The notes under the pieces were generated by a model. It searched no databases, was not told the origin of the DNA, and worked only from the letters and a program-made list of their open reading frames with translations. Shown here piece by piece: positions 50,756-63,500 of a stretch of DNA of 64,000 nt. The translations under genes were made by a program, and so were the position numbers. Numbering within the stretch: position 1 is the first letter of the stretch; every line of letters begins with the position of its first letter. This stretch comes from Rallus limicola (lineage: Eukaryota > Chordata > Aves > Gruiformes > Rallidae), in contig JAKCOZ010000012.1 of assembly GCA_022605955.1 (NCBI GenBank), positions 21,733,015 through 21,797,014 on the forward strand, in the 5' to 3' direction.

Positions 50756-53700
50756 TACAGTCCACACCTGCTGAATAGGTGATTGTTTTGACATTAAGTG
50801 ATCATGCACAACAGCACACAAAATCATCTCTGTGACCACAGGAATGTGGTCTTTGAGTCACCAAAGCTGCCAAAATTTCCTTAAAAGTCAATGGCAGATG
50901 GTGTGAGGACCAAGAGTTTGCAGTTTTAAGTTGACTCAAGAATTGAATTGTCTTCGTTCCCTTAAATTCTTCTTTAGGACCTTATTTCCCTTGATGCATA
51001 TACAGGAGTTGCACATTTGAGATCACTTGAACATAGCCTCATCTTTTTACTGACACTTGGCTCTCCTAACCTCCAGGCAAAACAAAGAAAATGTGTATGT
51101 AAATTATTCAGTAGGCAAAGAATCTGGGTAGAAGTCTCATCTGTAGTTTAAAAAATACTTAGATTACAGGTATCTCAAATATTAAATTGTATTTCCTGGA
51201 TGTTAGACTAATCATAAGGATTAAAATAGTCTTGCTGACTTTTTTCCAAGAGTAGATCACTCAAATGTTTTTGGTTTTATGCTTCTTGAGGCTTGTAATA
51301 GTACTACTGCAATACTGAGTAAAGCAGTACACCTTTGCAGCTTAGGCCACCCAGGAGTATTCACATCAGAGCAGCATCTAGATTGTTCTGCCTGTTTTTT
51401 CCTCTATTGATTATTGGACAAGTCTGGAGTGACTAAACTTCTGAGACTCAATTAATCAGTGTCTTGGCTGTCATAACGAGCACAAATCATGCTGTTACCA
51501 AATCTGATAAAGAAGTTTCAGAATGAGAGCCCCCTCCCTCTCTACTACAGAATACTCAGAAGCTGCACAGGTATCTAAGTCATGTAATCATTGTTAGTCA
51601 AATTGAACCATATCAACAGCAAGTTGGACAGGTGGATGCTACCAGAAAAGTCAGGTGCTGCTCCAGCACTGAGTATCACTCACTGTAAGCAAAGAGAACT
51701 TCAAAATACATACAGGTGAACGTGCCACATCCCGAGCAGTGCCACTGTACCATGCTCCAAAGCTTTCTAAAACACATGGCAAGATAAAAGATTAGAAAAA
51801 TTGTAGCTTCAAATAAAATTGGTCTAAATTTAGAACTGATGGAGGATTCAATAAAATGGCTTGCCACAAGAGAGCATACTTGTATATACAGATTGCTCAA
51901 CAGTTAGCTAATTCCAGCATAGGATTACAATTTTTTCTTTTGTGGATTTTGTTTTTTAGCTCATTTATTTGTTTTTAAATTAAAAAATGTGGCTGACCTG
52001 CGTTCCATCGTTGAAACCAAGGACTTTACCAAAGTGAAAAATCCCATTAGCATCAGTCCTCTCTGGATATATAGGCTAACATATCCCTCATCAGCTCAAT
52101 AAAAACCCAAGGGTGCCTCTGCTCTCCAGAACTGCAACTAATAAACAATTTCATTTAATTTGAAACAGACTATGCTGAAATGCAGTTTACCTCAGAGTGG
52201 ATTGCATGATTTTCTCCAGGGCACATGTGGAAAAGTAAGTATAAAAAAGTGAATGCATGGAAAAGTACACTGAATAGACCTGCATTTACAAAGAGAGTAC
52301 TGTATTTATCAGTTTTTAAAGCTATATGCTAGCAAAAATCTCTTACAAAATTAATTGAAAACATGTTTCTCTAACATCCCTTGAAATAACTTTCTGAGCT
52401 AAATTAAAGTAGCATCCAAAGAAAGGGTGGGTTTTGTTTTGGATTTTTTTTTCCTGACCTGTTTTTGTTTTGTGGTTTGGATTATTTTTTTTTTAAAGAA
52501 AATATGATAAAATAAATCCCTGTAGCTTCCTCTGCTAACCATTCTGGTTGTTTCCAGCGCTACCAAACAGACTGTCCAACATGAAATCATCTACAAACTG
52601 GGAAAAGACTTCAGCATTTTATCAGGGAGGCTTTCACCACTGGGAAGAAAATACCTTTCCAATTACAATGTTGTTTCTACTGCTGTTATTACTGTATAAC
52701 ACAATAGTTAAAGTATCTGCTCCACATTAGTTCAGCCACATTTTTCTCTACAGATTCAACTTAATCCCATCAGGCCTTAAAATGGCACCAACAATATTTT
52801 TGCTGACACTGCCCAAGAGGAAAGTAATATCTCCAAATTTGTCTCTGGACACAATTCTCTTTAGATACTCTTAAATCCGAATACTTGAGTCACTTATTGC
52901 TGGTGAGTATCTGGAGAAGCACCTAGGACAATGGAGCCAGGATCAACTGGAGAAGTAAGGCTTTTTCATTTGAAAAGTGAGTAAAAGTGAGGTGCCTTTT
53001 CCTAATCTTCATTAAAAACAAGTAAAACCCAAACAAAAAAACACAAACACAACCCCCCCCCAAGACAACCACACAGGGCATTGAGCACCCACTCCAAAAG
53101 AGACTGTAAGACAAACAGGTGAGACTGAGCGAGGAAGAAGGTACACCAAATCCTTGCTCTTCAACAGCCAAGCAGGATTTGTCAGCCACAGGGATATTAC
53201 TGAATGAACCTCACTCCAGGCAACAACCATAGGTCAGTGTTTCCTCAGAGCTTTTGGGTCTCATTCAAACAGAAAAACCCAAACACCAAGCCCAGAAAAT
53301 AGTTTCACTGAACAGTTTTGACCAGCTCTAAGATATAGACAACTCTTACAGTTGCATACCAGTTTGGTATTTATTTGAACAACTTAAGTATTTAATAGAT
53401 ACCTTCACTTTTAATTACCACAAATGTCAAGAGCTTCCTGTAGGGTAAGAAGAGCTCCCCAAATGTTTCAATGATTTTTGAGCTCTATCTGAAGTGGTTA
53501 ACTTTAGGATTTTTGTAATGAAAGCAACCCTACAACATTTCAAAATCTAGCAACCTTCATGCCTACACGTTTTCACCCTAAAACATATCCAAGGACTTTC
53601 ACTGCATAACAGTGCTTCTTCTTGCACTTGACATTTATTAGTCATGATTTTAAAGCAAGGAGTATTTAATTACAAATAAAGGATCCCTGCCTTTGATAGC

Positions 53701-55789
53701 TCTGAAGGAACTGCTAAGCACGAAATAATACACAATCCTGGAGCCTCCCGTTCGACTTGGCCACATGTATGTATTTCTTCTGATAATTCTAATAAAACAG
53801 ACCAATTGTCAAAGTCTAATTTAAGACTTAACAAAGCAGTAAAGGTTGGGGTGATGAAGAAGCAGCTGGAACAATAAGAGTAAAAACATAGTCATAGACT
53901 AGGATGATCCAAGAAAAAATTTCTGGCCAATTAGATTTGATTGTGTTAAACAATGACAAACTACAGAAGTCATTAGAAATCACATACAGTATTAGCTTGT
54001 GCTGGTTAACTGCATTTTATGCTTCCTGAAGACTGCCATATCCTTCTAGTGCATGTGTTTTAAAGAAGAATCCAATTCAACAGTCAGAATTGTACTTTTG
54101 CCTCCCATTTAATTGTGGCCAAATTGTGTCCTGAACTTTACCTTCCTGCTGGCTTTACTATTGCACAACACTATTAATATTAAAAAAGGTATTATGGCAA
54201 ACTTGTTCACATACCATCCAACATTGAGAGTTTCACTCAAAATCACTAAGATAACTCTATGACTGATGTCAGACACGTGCTTTTGTGATAGATGTAGATG
54301 CTTAGTTTGCATCTATATACATTTAAAAACCAGAAATAAGTCATGTAACTGTTGAAGTCCATGGATATGCACCCCCAAAGGGAATCATGCACACATGCCA
54401 CTTTAGCAGGTCCAAGGAGCAGCAAAGCAAAGCTGCTTCACCAGTTCCAAACTCCTGAAAGCCCAGTTGGTTTTGCATTTTAAAATACACCCAAAGAAAG
54501 AAAAGCATCTTCAAATCCACAAAAACACTCACATCACACACAAAAGGAAAGCTCTTTAGGCCCATATTTGAGACTACAGATTATTCATAATGGCTCAGCT
54601 GAACACTGGCAGGGAGTCCTTCTTGATACAAAATTAAATACAGTCAGCCTTAACATTTCATAAGCATCTTTGTATTCACAAAGGGTGTATAATACCATAG
54701 CAGTGAACACACCAAAAATGTGGATACAGAACAATACTTAACGTAAATGCTCACAGCCAATTTCCTTAGTGCCTCAAAATAATAAATAAATACAGATCTG
54801 ACTAACACCATAAGCAAACCCAAATGACTATTATGCTTTAGATCAGCACTCCCAATCTTAACGTGTTTGTGAGAATAAAGTTATGGGAGAAGGAAGAATT
54901 TTCAGAAGGCACAAACACGAGTTAGATCTTAATGGACTTTCTACATCTCAACCTTCTCCTCCAGGAGATGCAATACTCATGAAGAATTCCTAACTCACCC
55001 ACTCAAGTTCTCAGACAATTAAGAAAAAATAATTAACCAAGAAAAATTAATTCACAGGAGTTCCTTCAGCAGCATTTCTGCTGGCATATTACTGAATACA
55101 AACAGCGTGCATCTGTCTGTATCGCTGCATCTGATTAAAAAATCAAACATTATAGATTTTGTGTTGAGTACCTAGCAAGTTATACATCAAGCTAACAGAA
55201 AGCCTGGTTTCAGCCATGATTCCAGTGGTCAAGGTGCAGTAACAAGTGCCCATACAAGACAGTTCTTGTTTTACTGACAGGACATGACAGAGTAATGCCC
55301 GAAGGTTAGATCATTCTTTGCTTCATTCTGACTTTTTCAAATTTAAATTCAGAGAAAATTCTTTATGTGGCAAGAGATAGAGCAATGAGCTCCTATCTGT
55401 TGCTCGTTTTGAATTTTCAAGCTCAAGTTTCTGACTTAAAAAAAAGAAAAATTCATTGTCTTTTCCTACAATTACAACCAAAGCCTGTAAAGTAACCTAG
55501 TCAAGTTCATGCACGATGCAGCAAGGAAAACAAGAACAAAAAAAGCAGGACTACAGCCAGAATGCCCTTCTACAGCATCTTTGTGCAGCATATGATCTTC
55601 AAACCCTGACATAGATGCAGTAACTCCAGTTCAAATTTAACATAGTCCCTTTTACTGTGCTCACCTTTAAGCAAATTTCTCTTTAACTGAGAGGCTAGGT
55701 TCATCTTTCATCCCTCCCTCCCACACAATGCTCAGAGATAAGAGGGTTTATCAGCAAGTAACAAAGACAGGTTACATGTAGTGTTTGCT

Positions 55790-55895
55790 CAGTGCAAGCT
55801 CTGAGTTTCTCTTTTCACATTTCAGTCTTGCACATTCATCTATAAAAGGGCAGTATTAATCCTGTCCTATGACTCATTATTTTGGACAAGACTGG
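55790..55895 (+). mobile_element. Possible MIR 3' relic
   Basis: CACATTTCAGTCTTGCACATTCATCTATAAAAGGGC followed by AGTATTAATCCTGTCCTATGA parallels MIR's CAGTTTCCTCATCTGTAAAATGGGGATAATAATAGTACC..CATAGG in order and spacing, with much divergence. Judged by eye only. Confidence 0.33.
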
Positions 55896-56379
55896 AATAA
55901 GCTAAAGAAGGGAGATGATTCCCTTCACACAGACTGATTTCAGTTTTCAGAGTAAGATCTTAAAAGTATGAAGGAATAACAAGAATGTATTCAAATCGAA
56001 AATATGAATAGCCACTAGAGTAAAACTATGGCTAAGCACCATAAGACTATGATGGAGTTTGCTGGGAAGTGCTTTTGTCCAGGGGTAGGTTTGCATCTCA
56101 GTTGCTCAGAGGCTGCCCATGACACAGAAAGGGAAATCAGCCAACCCCACCTTCAATGGGAAATTCCATTCAACCAGCAGTAAAACCCAAAGTTAACCTC
56201 AAAAGGCTTCTCAACTATTTTTGACTAGGTCAGCCTTATTCTGTCCATTTAACTACCACCGTGCTCTAGTTTGACTTCAAATATTAGTTGTACTTCCCTG
56301 CAGTGATACTGCTCTGCATAAACATGGTGCACATTTTAAAAATTATATGTTATGGCCACATCCTCTCAGTGCCATTCGT

Positions 56380-56870
56380 AATCTTTAATTACTAACAAAT
56401 ATAAATCATCTCTTGAAAATGATGCTATACATCTGGTTAGTTAAATATTTAGTAATTACTTAAATTCAATACTTTCTAGTGTTGGAAACATTGAAATTAG
56501 TCAAGTAAAAAAATGTTTTAAACTCAGGCACTGGAAATACACATTTTGTGCACTTCATTTCATTTTACAGTCTCCAAGAACTATTACAATTTTTAATAAA
56601 TTTGTATCTGGGATTTGAAGCCAAACACTTATGCTCAAAAGGCACAAATTTATTAACTAAAAGACACCCAACATGGTAATAAAACGTATTCCCCAGTGGT
56701 ATATTGCAAATGGGCTGTAAAAATTACATTTTATTAATCCAGCTGCAATTAAAGAATAACAGCTGTACCATTTGCATTGCAATGCCCCACTTTTGTGGAG
56801 ATGACAAATATTGTTCATTATGCATTATATATTAATAATTGGCAAACATTTTTCTTAGTCCAGTAGTGAT
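56380..56870. promoter_or_regulatory. AT-rich block resembling a conserved non-coding element
   Basis: At least 15 TAAT/ATTA cores fall here, including TTTAATTAC and AGTAATTACT, together with the octamer ATTTGCAT at 56,770-56,777 followed by TGCAATG. The TAAT count is close to what its base composition alone predicts, so the case rests on the octamer and dyad-like arrangement and is weak. Open reading frames are absent. Cross-species alignment is the real test. Confidence 0.2.
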
Positions 56871-59388
56871 GTCTCTTGGGCACGACTGCTTCTCTTTATG
56901 ATTGCAAACTGAGTTCTGCTGGTATCATGGGGTTTGCAAATGCTAGGAGTCTTTCTTTCCTCTAAGATGTTCCACATTTCAAAGAGAATGATAAATTTCT
57001 GCTGAAGCCAACAAAACTAAGCAACACATATAGACAAGTAATTGGCTAACAAGTTTTTAAAGTGTTACTGTTACTTATTTTTCTATAACTAATAAGCCAG
57101 TATCACAGGCTGCATCTCTTTGTGATAGTACATTCAAATGTTTGGCAGGTAGAAAATGAGAAGCAAAGAAAAACAGTAGCTAAAATTTGATTGGACAAAA
57201 TGTACAGGGCTACCTATTTTTATGAACACAAATAATAACTACTGAAATCATCTTTTGCAGAAATGAAGTGTAGATAAAATATGGGCATCATCCTACTTCC
57301 AGTTTGTCATGCTCTGACTTCAGAGTCAAGAGTATACATAGTGCTCTGCAAACAGTAAGACAGTTAGAAAAACATTACAGTAAGATAAAGTTTCCATGAT
57401 TTCTGAAAACAAATACAAAGCAACAGGAGATCAAACTAGCATGGTATATAACAATAACATATTGGCATTCTGCTGCATCCATCAGAAAATTTTAACTGTC
57501 AGCTTTATGATCTTGACAGCTCTGACACCAACAAAACAGCTTTAGAATTCTGTGTTTAAAATTTTAATTGAAATGTTATCTACAACCCACAATATTTTCT
57601 TTAAATTAATAATTACTCAATTTCTGACAGGTTTCTTTTCAGACAGAACCAACCCCTTCCCAAGATAAATAACATAACTGAACTCTACCGTCTTGTTTAC
57701 ATTACAGACTACAAACTAACCATAAGCTGGTTAACCATTTGGAAACCTAGCTATCACAAGCGCAACCAGCAAATCCTTTGCTAATCTCTGGATGTGCAGG
57801 CAAAGTAAAATATTGAGGCATATCTAAAAACAAACAGTATGTGGAAGTCACACTTGGCAAAAAGTAAAGACTCATTACAGATTGTTATAAATATACCTCC
57901 CAATAATAAGGACACTGTACTTTAAGAAATTAGATACAGATAGAGATAGTAGTTGTTACCACCAAGAATGCTGATGAATTAACAAATATCTCAACATCAA
58001 AAGCAACTGCACTAACAGGAGAGAGATGGAGCAATGGGGTGAGGGTTTCATGGACTTTCATTTAGCCTACAGATACAGGAAGGATGCAGATCGGTGAAAA
58101 CTAGTCACTCCGGAGTGAAAACACTGCCAGGTACCAGGTTTCATCTACAGAAACACACCTGTCCTTCCACCCTTCCCAAGGTCAACACAACATAAAGGGG
58201 ACTGATTCCCTGCTGCTTAGTACCAGGAACCCAGTCTGACCAGTCACTATCAAGGCTGGGTGAAAAGAGAGAACAGGCTGCAAAATCCAGTTCTAGCACT
58301 ATCATCTTTCCCCAGGACCCTTTCTTCCCCTGTCCTTCTCCCCAAAGGAAAAAATAAAAACAGACTTTGGGAAAACATTAAGTAAAAGGTTTGCAAAGAG
58401 AATCAATGCCTATGAACCCAAAAGGCTGCAGCATAGACTAGGTATCTTCTGCATAAAGTTTATAGACAAGTGCAATAAAAGAGGACTTGACCAGATTAGC
58501 AACAAAATTAAGATATTTGGAATTTGGGCAAGGTTTCCTTATAAGCCAAAAAAAAAAATCCCCATGGAACCCTGTCATTTTTCCCCGCTATTCACTGTAT
58601 TTTTCTTTGCTTTCACAAATGGAGTCTCTCAAGCACATCAACAACATCTGACTTACCTACATCATCTCAGATATTCAAATGATGTTCACTGGTAAGTGGC
58701 AGAACACAAACATCTATTTTTAAAAAGCACATGACAACCTAGTGACATGGCAGGCTGTCTTCTCTTTGTTACAGGCTCAGTGACGGAGTAGGAACTATCA
58801 TTCCTTCTGGAATAAAAATACAACCTAAGTAGTTAGAATAGTGTTGTTTACTTATAAAGGATTAGTATGCCTTATTTCTTGTCACATCACATTTTCTAGG
58901 CAAAAATTTCAGACTGACAGTTCATAATCACTACTACAGGGAACAACTTCAGAGTGTCTCCCCTATGATAATGGGAATAATCCGTGACTTGAAGCCACAA
59001 GGACTGGGTTGTGATTATGCACAAAAAATCCAAACCTTACACTCAATCGAAAGATCTATGAAATTCTGTATATGTAGACCTCATCCTGGACCTTTTCTCT
59101 GCATGAAACACCTCTCCCTCTCTGCTGAAATCCTACTAAACCCATCAAAAGGTCTATACAGATGTGAGAGTCTCTACTAAGCTTGCTGCTGTCTTCAAAT
59201 CTCATGCACACTGGCATTTTCAAGATCTGAAATGCACGTTACTAAGGTTTTCTGTTGACCCAAAGCAGCTTCACAGCGTGGTACATCTGAGAACTGGGAA
59301 GAAGACAGCACAGGCTGTCTATCTGCAAAGCTTCAGAAGGAAAAAACAGAGAGAGAAAAGAAAGGAGCAAGGGAAAAGCATTTAAGGA

Positions 59389-59419
59389 AAAAAACAACCT
59401 TGGCACAAGGTTGATTTTT
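59389..59419. repeat. Short hairpin, 14-bp arms
   Basis: The arms 59,389-59,402 and 59,406-59,419 are inverted copies with one mismatch, around a 3-base loop GCA. The core is CAACCTTG/CAAGGTTG. Confidence 0.8.
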
Positions 59420-60406
59420 GTTCTTTTCAGTGAATTCATTAATTCAAGGAAATAAAAATGGTCACCCAGAACTATCAGTTGTATGTACAGTACCAGCTTT
59501 ATCACCTGTTTGGGCTTTCCAACACTGAATTTACTATTTGCCTTGTGAGCTTCATTTCCTTATAGCCTTACTTCTAATATAACATGATTTCCTAAGTAGA
59601 AGACCAGTAGTTGGGGTGGAATGCTGGGTTTTGGTTGTATATTTTGCTTTTTTATTTTTAATGAAGAGAGGTGACAGTAGTAATGAATTGCCACTTTGGG
59701 CTACAAATACTGAACTGACTTATTTGAAGGATTTTTACACCACCCCCCCATTTTGTATTCAACTCTAAACGGATTTCAGTACAGAGTAAAACTTAATCAG
59801 CAGAATCTATTAAAAACATTAATTGTACACTCTGAAGTTGAAATCATATGGGGAGAATGAACAGAAACTCCACTCCTTGCCCAGGCAGCAGGTAGTGGGA
59901 GGGAAAATGAGTGCACCATTTCACACCCTTAATTTTCCAAGAAACCAAAATGATCTTTAAATGAAGATGATTTTTAGAGCTGATGCAGACCATGAGTGCT
60001 CCAACCCTAACGTACAGTAGCCAGCACAGACACACTGCCTGACAGGACCATCTTCAAGTTCCCATGCCAAGCACAACACAACGCTTGTTGCTCTAGGCTA
60101 CACTACCAGGCACAGACTACCCCCAAGTATACACTCTTTCCAAGACTCTTTGCCACACAGAACTCTTATTTCCACCACATAAAGTTTAGCATTACCTTGG
60201 TTGCTGCTCAGTGAAAGATTTTTAAAGGACCTGAAGCGTTACAGTCACTTTCCATTAACTGAAACATTTGGAAACTTCAGATAAGCTCAGGGGAAAAAAA
60301 AAAAATAATGTGTAGGGCCTAAATGTAAGAAAACCCAGCAGGCTCTCACACATTAGAGCAGTGTGGGTTCCTGAATTCAGCTCTCAAAGAACCCAAATAC
60401 AACAAT

Positions 60407-60539
60407 AATGATCTTGGCACAGGGCATTTCCTGCAGATTAATGACCAGCAGGGAGGAGTTGATGGCCCACAGTGCAGCCAAGGGCCATTAACCCCAGCCA
60501 GTCATTAATCCCCAGGAAGTGCCCTGTGCCAAGATCATT
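60407..60539. repeat. 133-bp fold-back element (long imperfect palindrome)
   Basis: The left arm 60,407-60,468 and right arm 60,482-60,539 are inverted copies separated by a 13-base loop. Aligning the arms gives 51 of 58 identical positions plus one 4-base insertion in the left arm, and two of the seven differences would be G-U pairs in RNA. The outer 20 bases, AATGATCTTGGCACAGGGCA, match perfectly. The arms also share ATTAATGAC. No coding frame, transposase or target-site duplication is evident. The size and form fit the small ancient palindromic repeats of vertebrate genomes (MITE-like or Eulor-type); the family assignment is inference. As RNA it would make a long stem, longer than a typical microRNA precursor. 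Confidence 0.93.
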
Positions 60540-63500
60540 TTCTTATTTCAAAACGAAAAGCAGCAGAAACTACATAGGTTTGTTTGTTTGGTTTTAATGA
60601 ATGATGCTATGTGACTGCTATCTCCAGAGTGTAACACCTATGTAAGTTAACATGCTAGAGTTTAACTATGAGAGTGCAAGTGTCGAAGATGGGCAAAGCA
60701 CACAACCCAAACAGAAAACTCTCACTGCATACAAGGCTGAGAGCAATTAGAGGATGGCTGCAGCCCTGTTCTTTGCTAAGAAACAAGAAGTGTTGAATCA
60801 CTATCATGACCAAAGATGTTTCTGTGAATTGTATTTAATCACTCCCAACTGCACTGCTGAGTGCACTCTGTAATAAAAGGGATTTATCTGCCTCATCCAT
60901 GCAAAAAACTAGTATGATAGTGTCATGGACTTTATTTAATACTTTATGGAAGATAAAGAAAAAAAAAAAGAAAAAAGAAAGGAAAAAAGACATTTGTTAC
61001 CATTTCTGTTACTCAAATCTGTTCGTAACTCATGCTTCCAGAAAAAAAAAAATCCCAAAAAACCCTGCCAAATAAACTAGAATAATACCAATCTGTGTGG
61101 ACCATTTCATAAAAGCTCTCCATTTATACCAAGTACATATACATTAGCATAGACACAAAATAAAATCGAACAGCAAAGTCATGTTTACATGCTGGCCTTT
61201 CACCATAAACTTCGGTCTTTTGTTAATAGGCAATTTGACTGCTTCACTACAGCACTACTTCAGCACCACTATTGAAATGCACGGCGGGGTGTTCCCACTG
61301 CAGCTCATGAGTGGAGCCAACTTGCATAGACTGGTGGGATTCACAACTACCTTCGTGTACACTGGACTCCTGATACTCACACTATGTCCTCAAGGATAAC
61401 CATTCTGAAGATAGGAAACCTGCACAGAGAGGGATTTTTCAAAGAGCATCAGGTCAACAACCAACTTCTCCTTGAGATGTTGAACCTTGTCAACTTCACA
61501 AAGCCTAACACATAACTGGCTGGCAAAGGAGCATGCAGGGACAAGCACCACATCTTCTGACTTTCATGCTTTTAGAAACCTTTTTATTATGTTGACATTA
61601 TATGGATGCAAAGAGAGAAGTCTTATCCTTAAATATAGAGTTTAGCATATCTCCAGGTTATCATGACTGCACATTGGAGAGCCTAATTTTGTTGGTCTAT
61701 AATCATGCAATTAAAGCTTCATGTTAACAGCATTATCACTGCTTTAAATATCAATACATCACCAGAATTAAGGTTAAGAGATTTTTTTGTTCTATAAATA
61801 CTGTCCTAGTGTCTTACAAATTAAACTAGCTCTTGGTGGAAAAAAAACACAAGGAAGAACAAAAGCCTTTAAAAAAATTATCCTAAGCAGCTAATCTCCA
61901 AGAAATTTCAAGTATTTTATACATTGTCTCATCTCCAACTACTCAAATAGTCCTAAATTAATAGGGTGTGGGGTTTTTTTGCCCCTGCAGAATCGTGTCT
62001 TTTCTCCTCTCCATTGGCAGCTAAGTTTACCTGTAACTTACTGTCTGTAAAAGACACTTGGCATTTCACATAGAGAACTATGAGCTGAGCTTACTTCAAG
62101 GAGTGTTCCCCCCCACGCACACACACCAGCACCTTCCTAATCTTTTGCAAAGTGCTCTTTTCAAATATGAGGCTATATGAAAACAAATTCTTCTCTACTA
62201 GGGAAGGACTTGCATGTGTTTTTACTTAGCACAAACAACTGTACATGGTTACTTGTTCTTACAACCCCTTTCCCACTAGAAAGCTAATAAGCATCCTCCC
62301 CCAAGGAAAGGCGCACACACAGTACTTTGGAGCACAAGGGTCTCATCAAGACTGTATGTGAGCAAAAGGGAGCGATTCTAGAACTCTTAACAAGTGCTTG
62401 CTGTCCTGTGGTTATATATAATTTACTAAGAATAAAAATAATTCATGAAAACGATTCAGGAAGGACTCAGTAAAACCAGCGATGCTTTTGAGGAATTTGT
62501 TGCTCAGCTGCTACAAAGGTCAGCTCTTCCAGCCTGTTGATTAGTTTGATATATTTATTCCCACAATGAAAAGCAAAGTTGAAGGTTTTTCTGCATTCGG
62601 AAATAGACAGCACACTGCATTAACAGAGGACAGATTATCCACTTAGTTTCCACAGTGTGGAGCAGAGCACCAGAAACCAAACCACAGAACTAATTCAGCT
62701 CGTTTTCCAAGATGTAGCCAGGTATCACATGAAGTTTTAACAAAGTCCTCAAAAATCCAGCTATTAGCCTCTTTCCCAAGCCTCCTACAGACACATAAAG
62801 TCTTTACACAAGCATAGCATAATAGCCTTTTATCTTCAGACCAGATGCCCTAATAGCAAAGCAAATAGACCTGAAAAACCGTGTCTGTCACAATGCCATC
62901 TCCCCACCGGCAATCCCCTTACTGCAACAGGCAGCAATCAGAAAGGGAAAGAACCTGCAGATCACTGACAGGCACTAGATCTCCAGATTCATTTTTACCA
63001 GTGAATGAAAGCTACTACAGTATGTATCACACAGGGTTGGACTTCGATAGCTGTACAAAACTGTAGTAAAGAACTAACTTCTTAAAAGCAGCTGCTCAGT
63101 TTCACAGCTCAACGCCAGTCCTGTTCGGCAGAATAGACCTTGTCAACCTGTCTGGGGAAAGGTAACCCTACACTTTACAATGAATGAAAGAAGCCAATCC
63201 AATAGCTTAGAGGAAAATATTCAGTTTATTTTTTCTGCCATAAATCTGGCGAAACACCACTTATTTTGGCAAAAATCACTAGCCATTAACATCCTGTTTG
63301 TTAATACACAGTATTGAGACAGAAAAGCTGCTTCTAAACTGATCTGTACAATTTTAAGTTTGAAATTTAAGCCTAAATTGAACACATTAATACCTACTGC
63401 AATACAGCAAATATCAATACAGACAAGTGTACAAAAATCTATCACAGCCTTTTTCCCCCCAGCTTTTTTAATCATCTTAGCCCTCAATAGAAAAAGCTCC

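Larger units (their letters stand above)
50756..60406. other. Non-coding stretch, AT-rich, no gene recognised
   Basis: No frame over 88 codons, and between 54,566 and 58,964 no frame of 60 codons at all. It contains T-rich tracts around 52,482-52,495, a C10 run at 53,052-53,061, a possible MIR relic (55,790-55,895), an AT-rich block (56,380-56,870) and a small hairpin (59,389-59,419). Confidence 0.65.

Noticed and set aside
61181..61399. 72-codon plus frame with hydrophobic stretches in a GC-richer patch
   Set aside because: Short, no acceptor/donor pair in phase and no family match.
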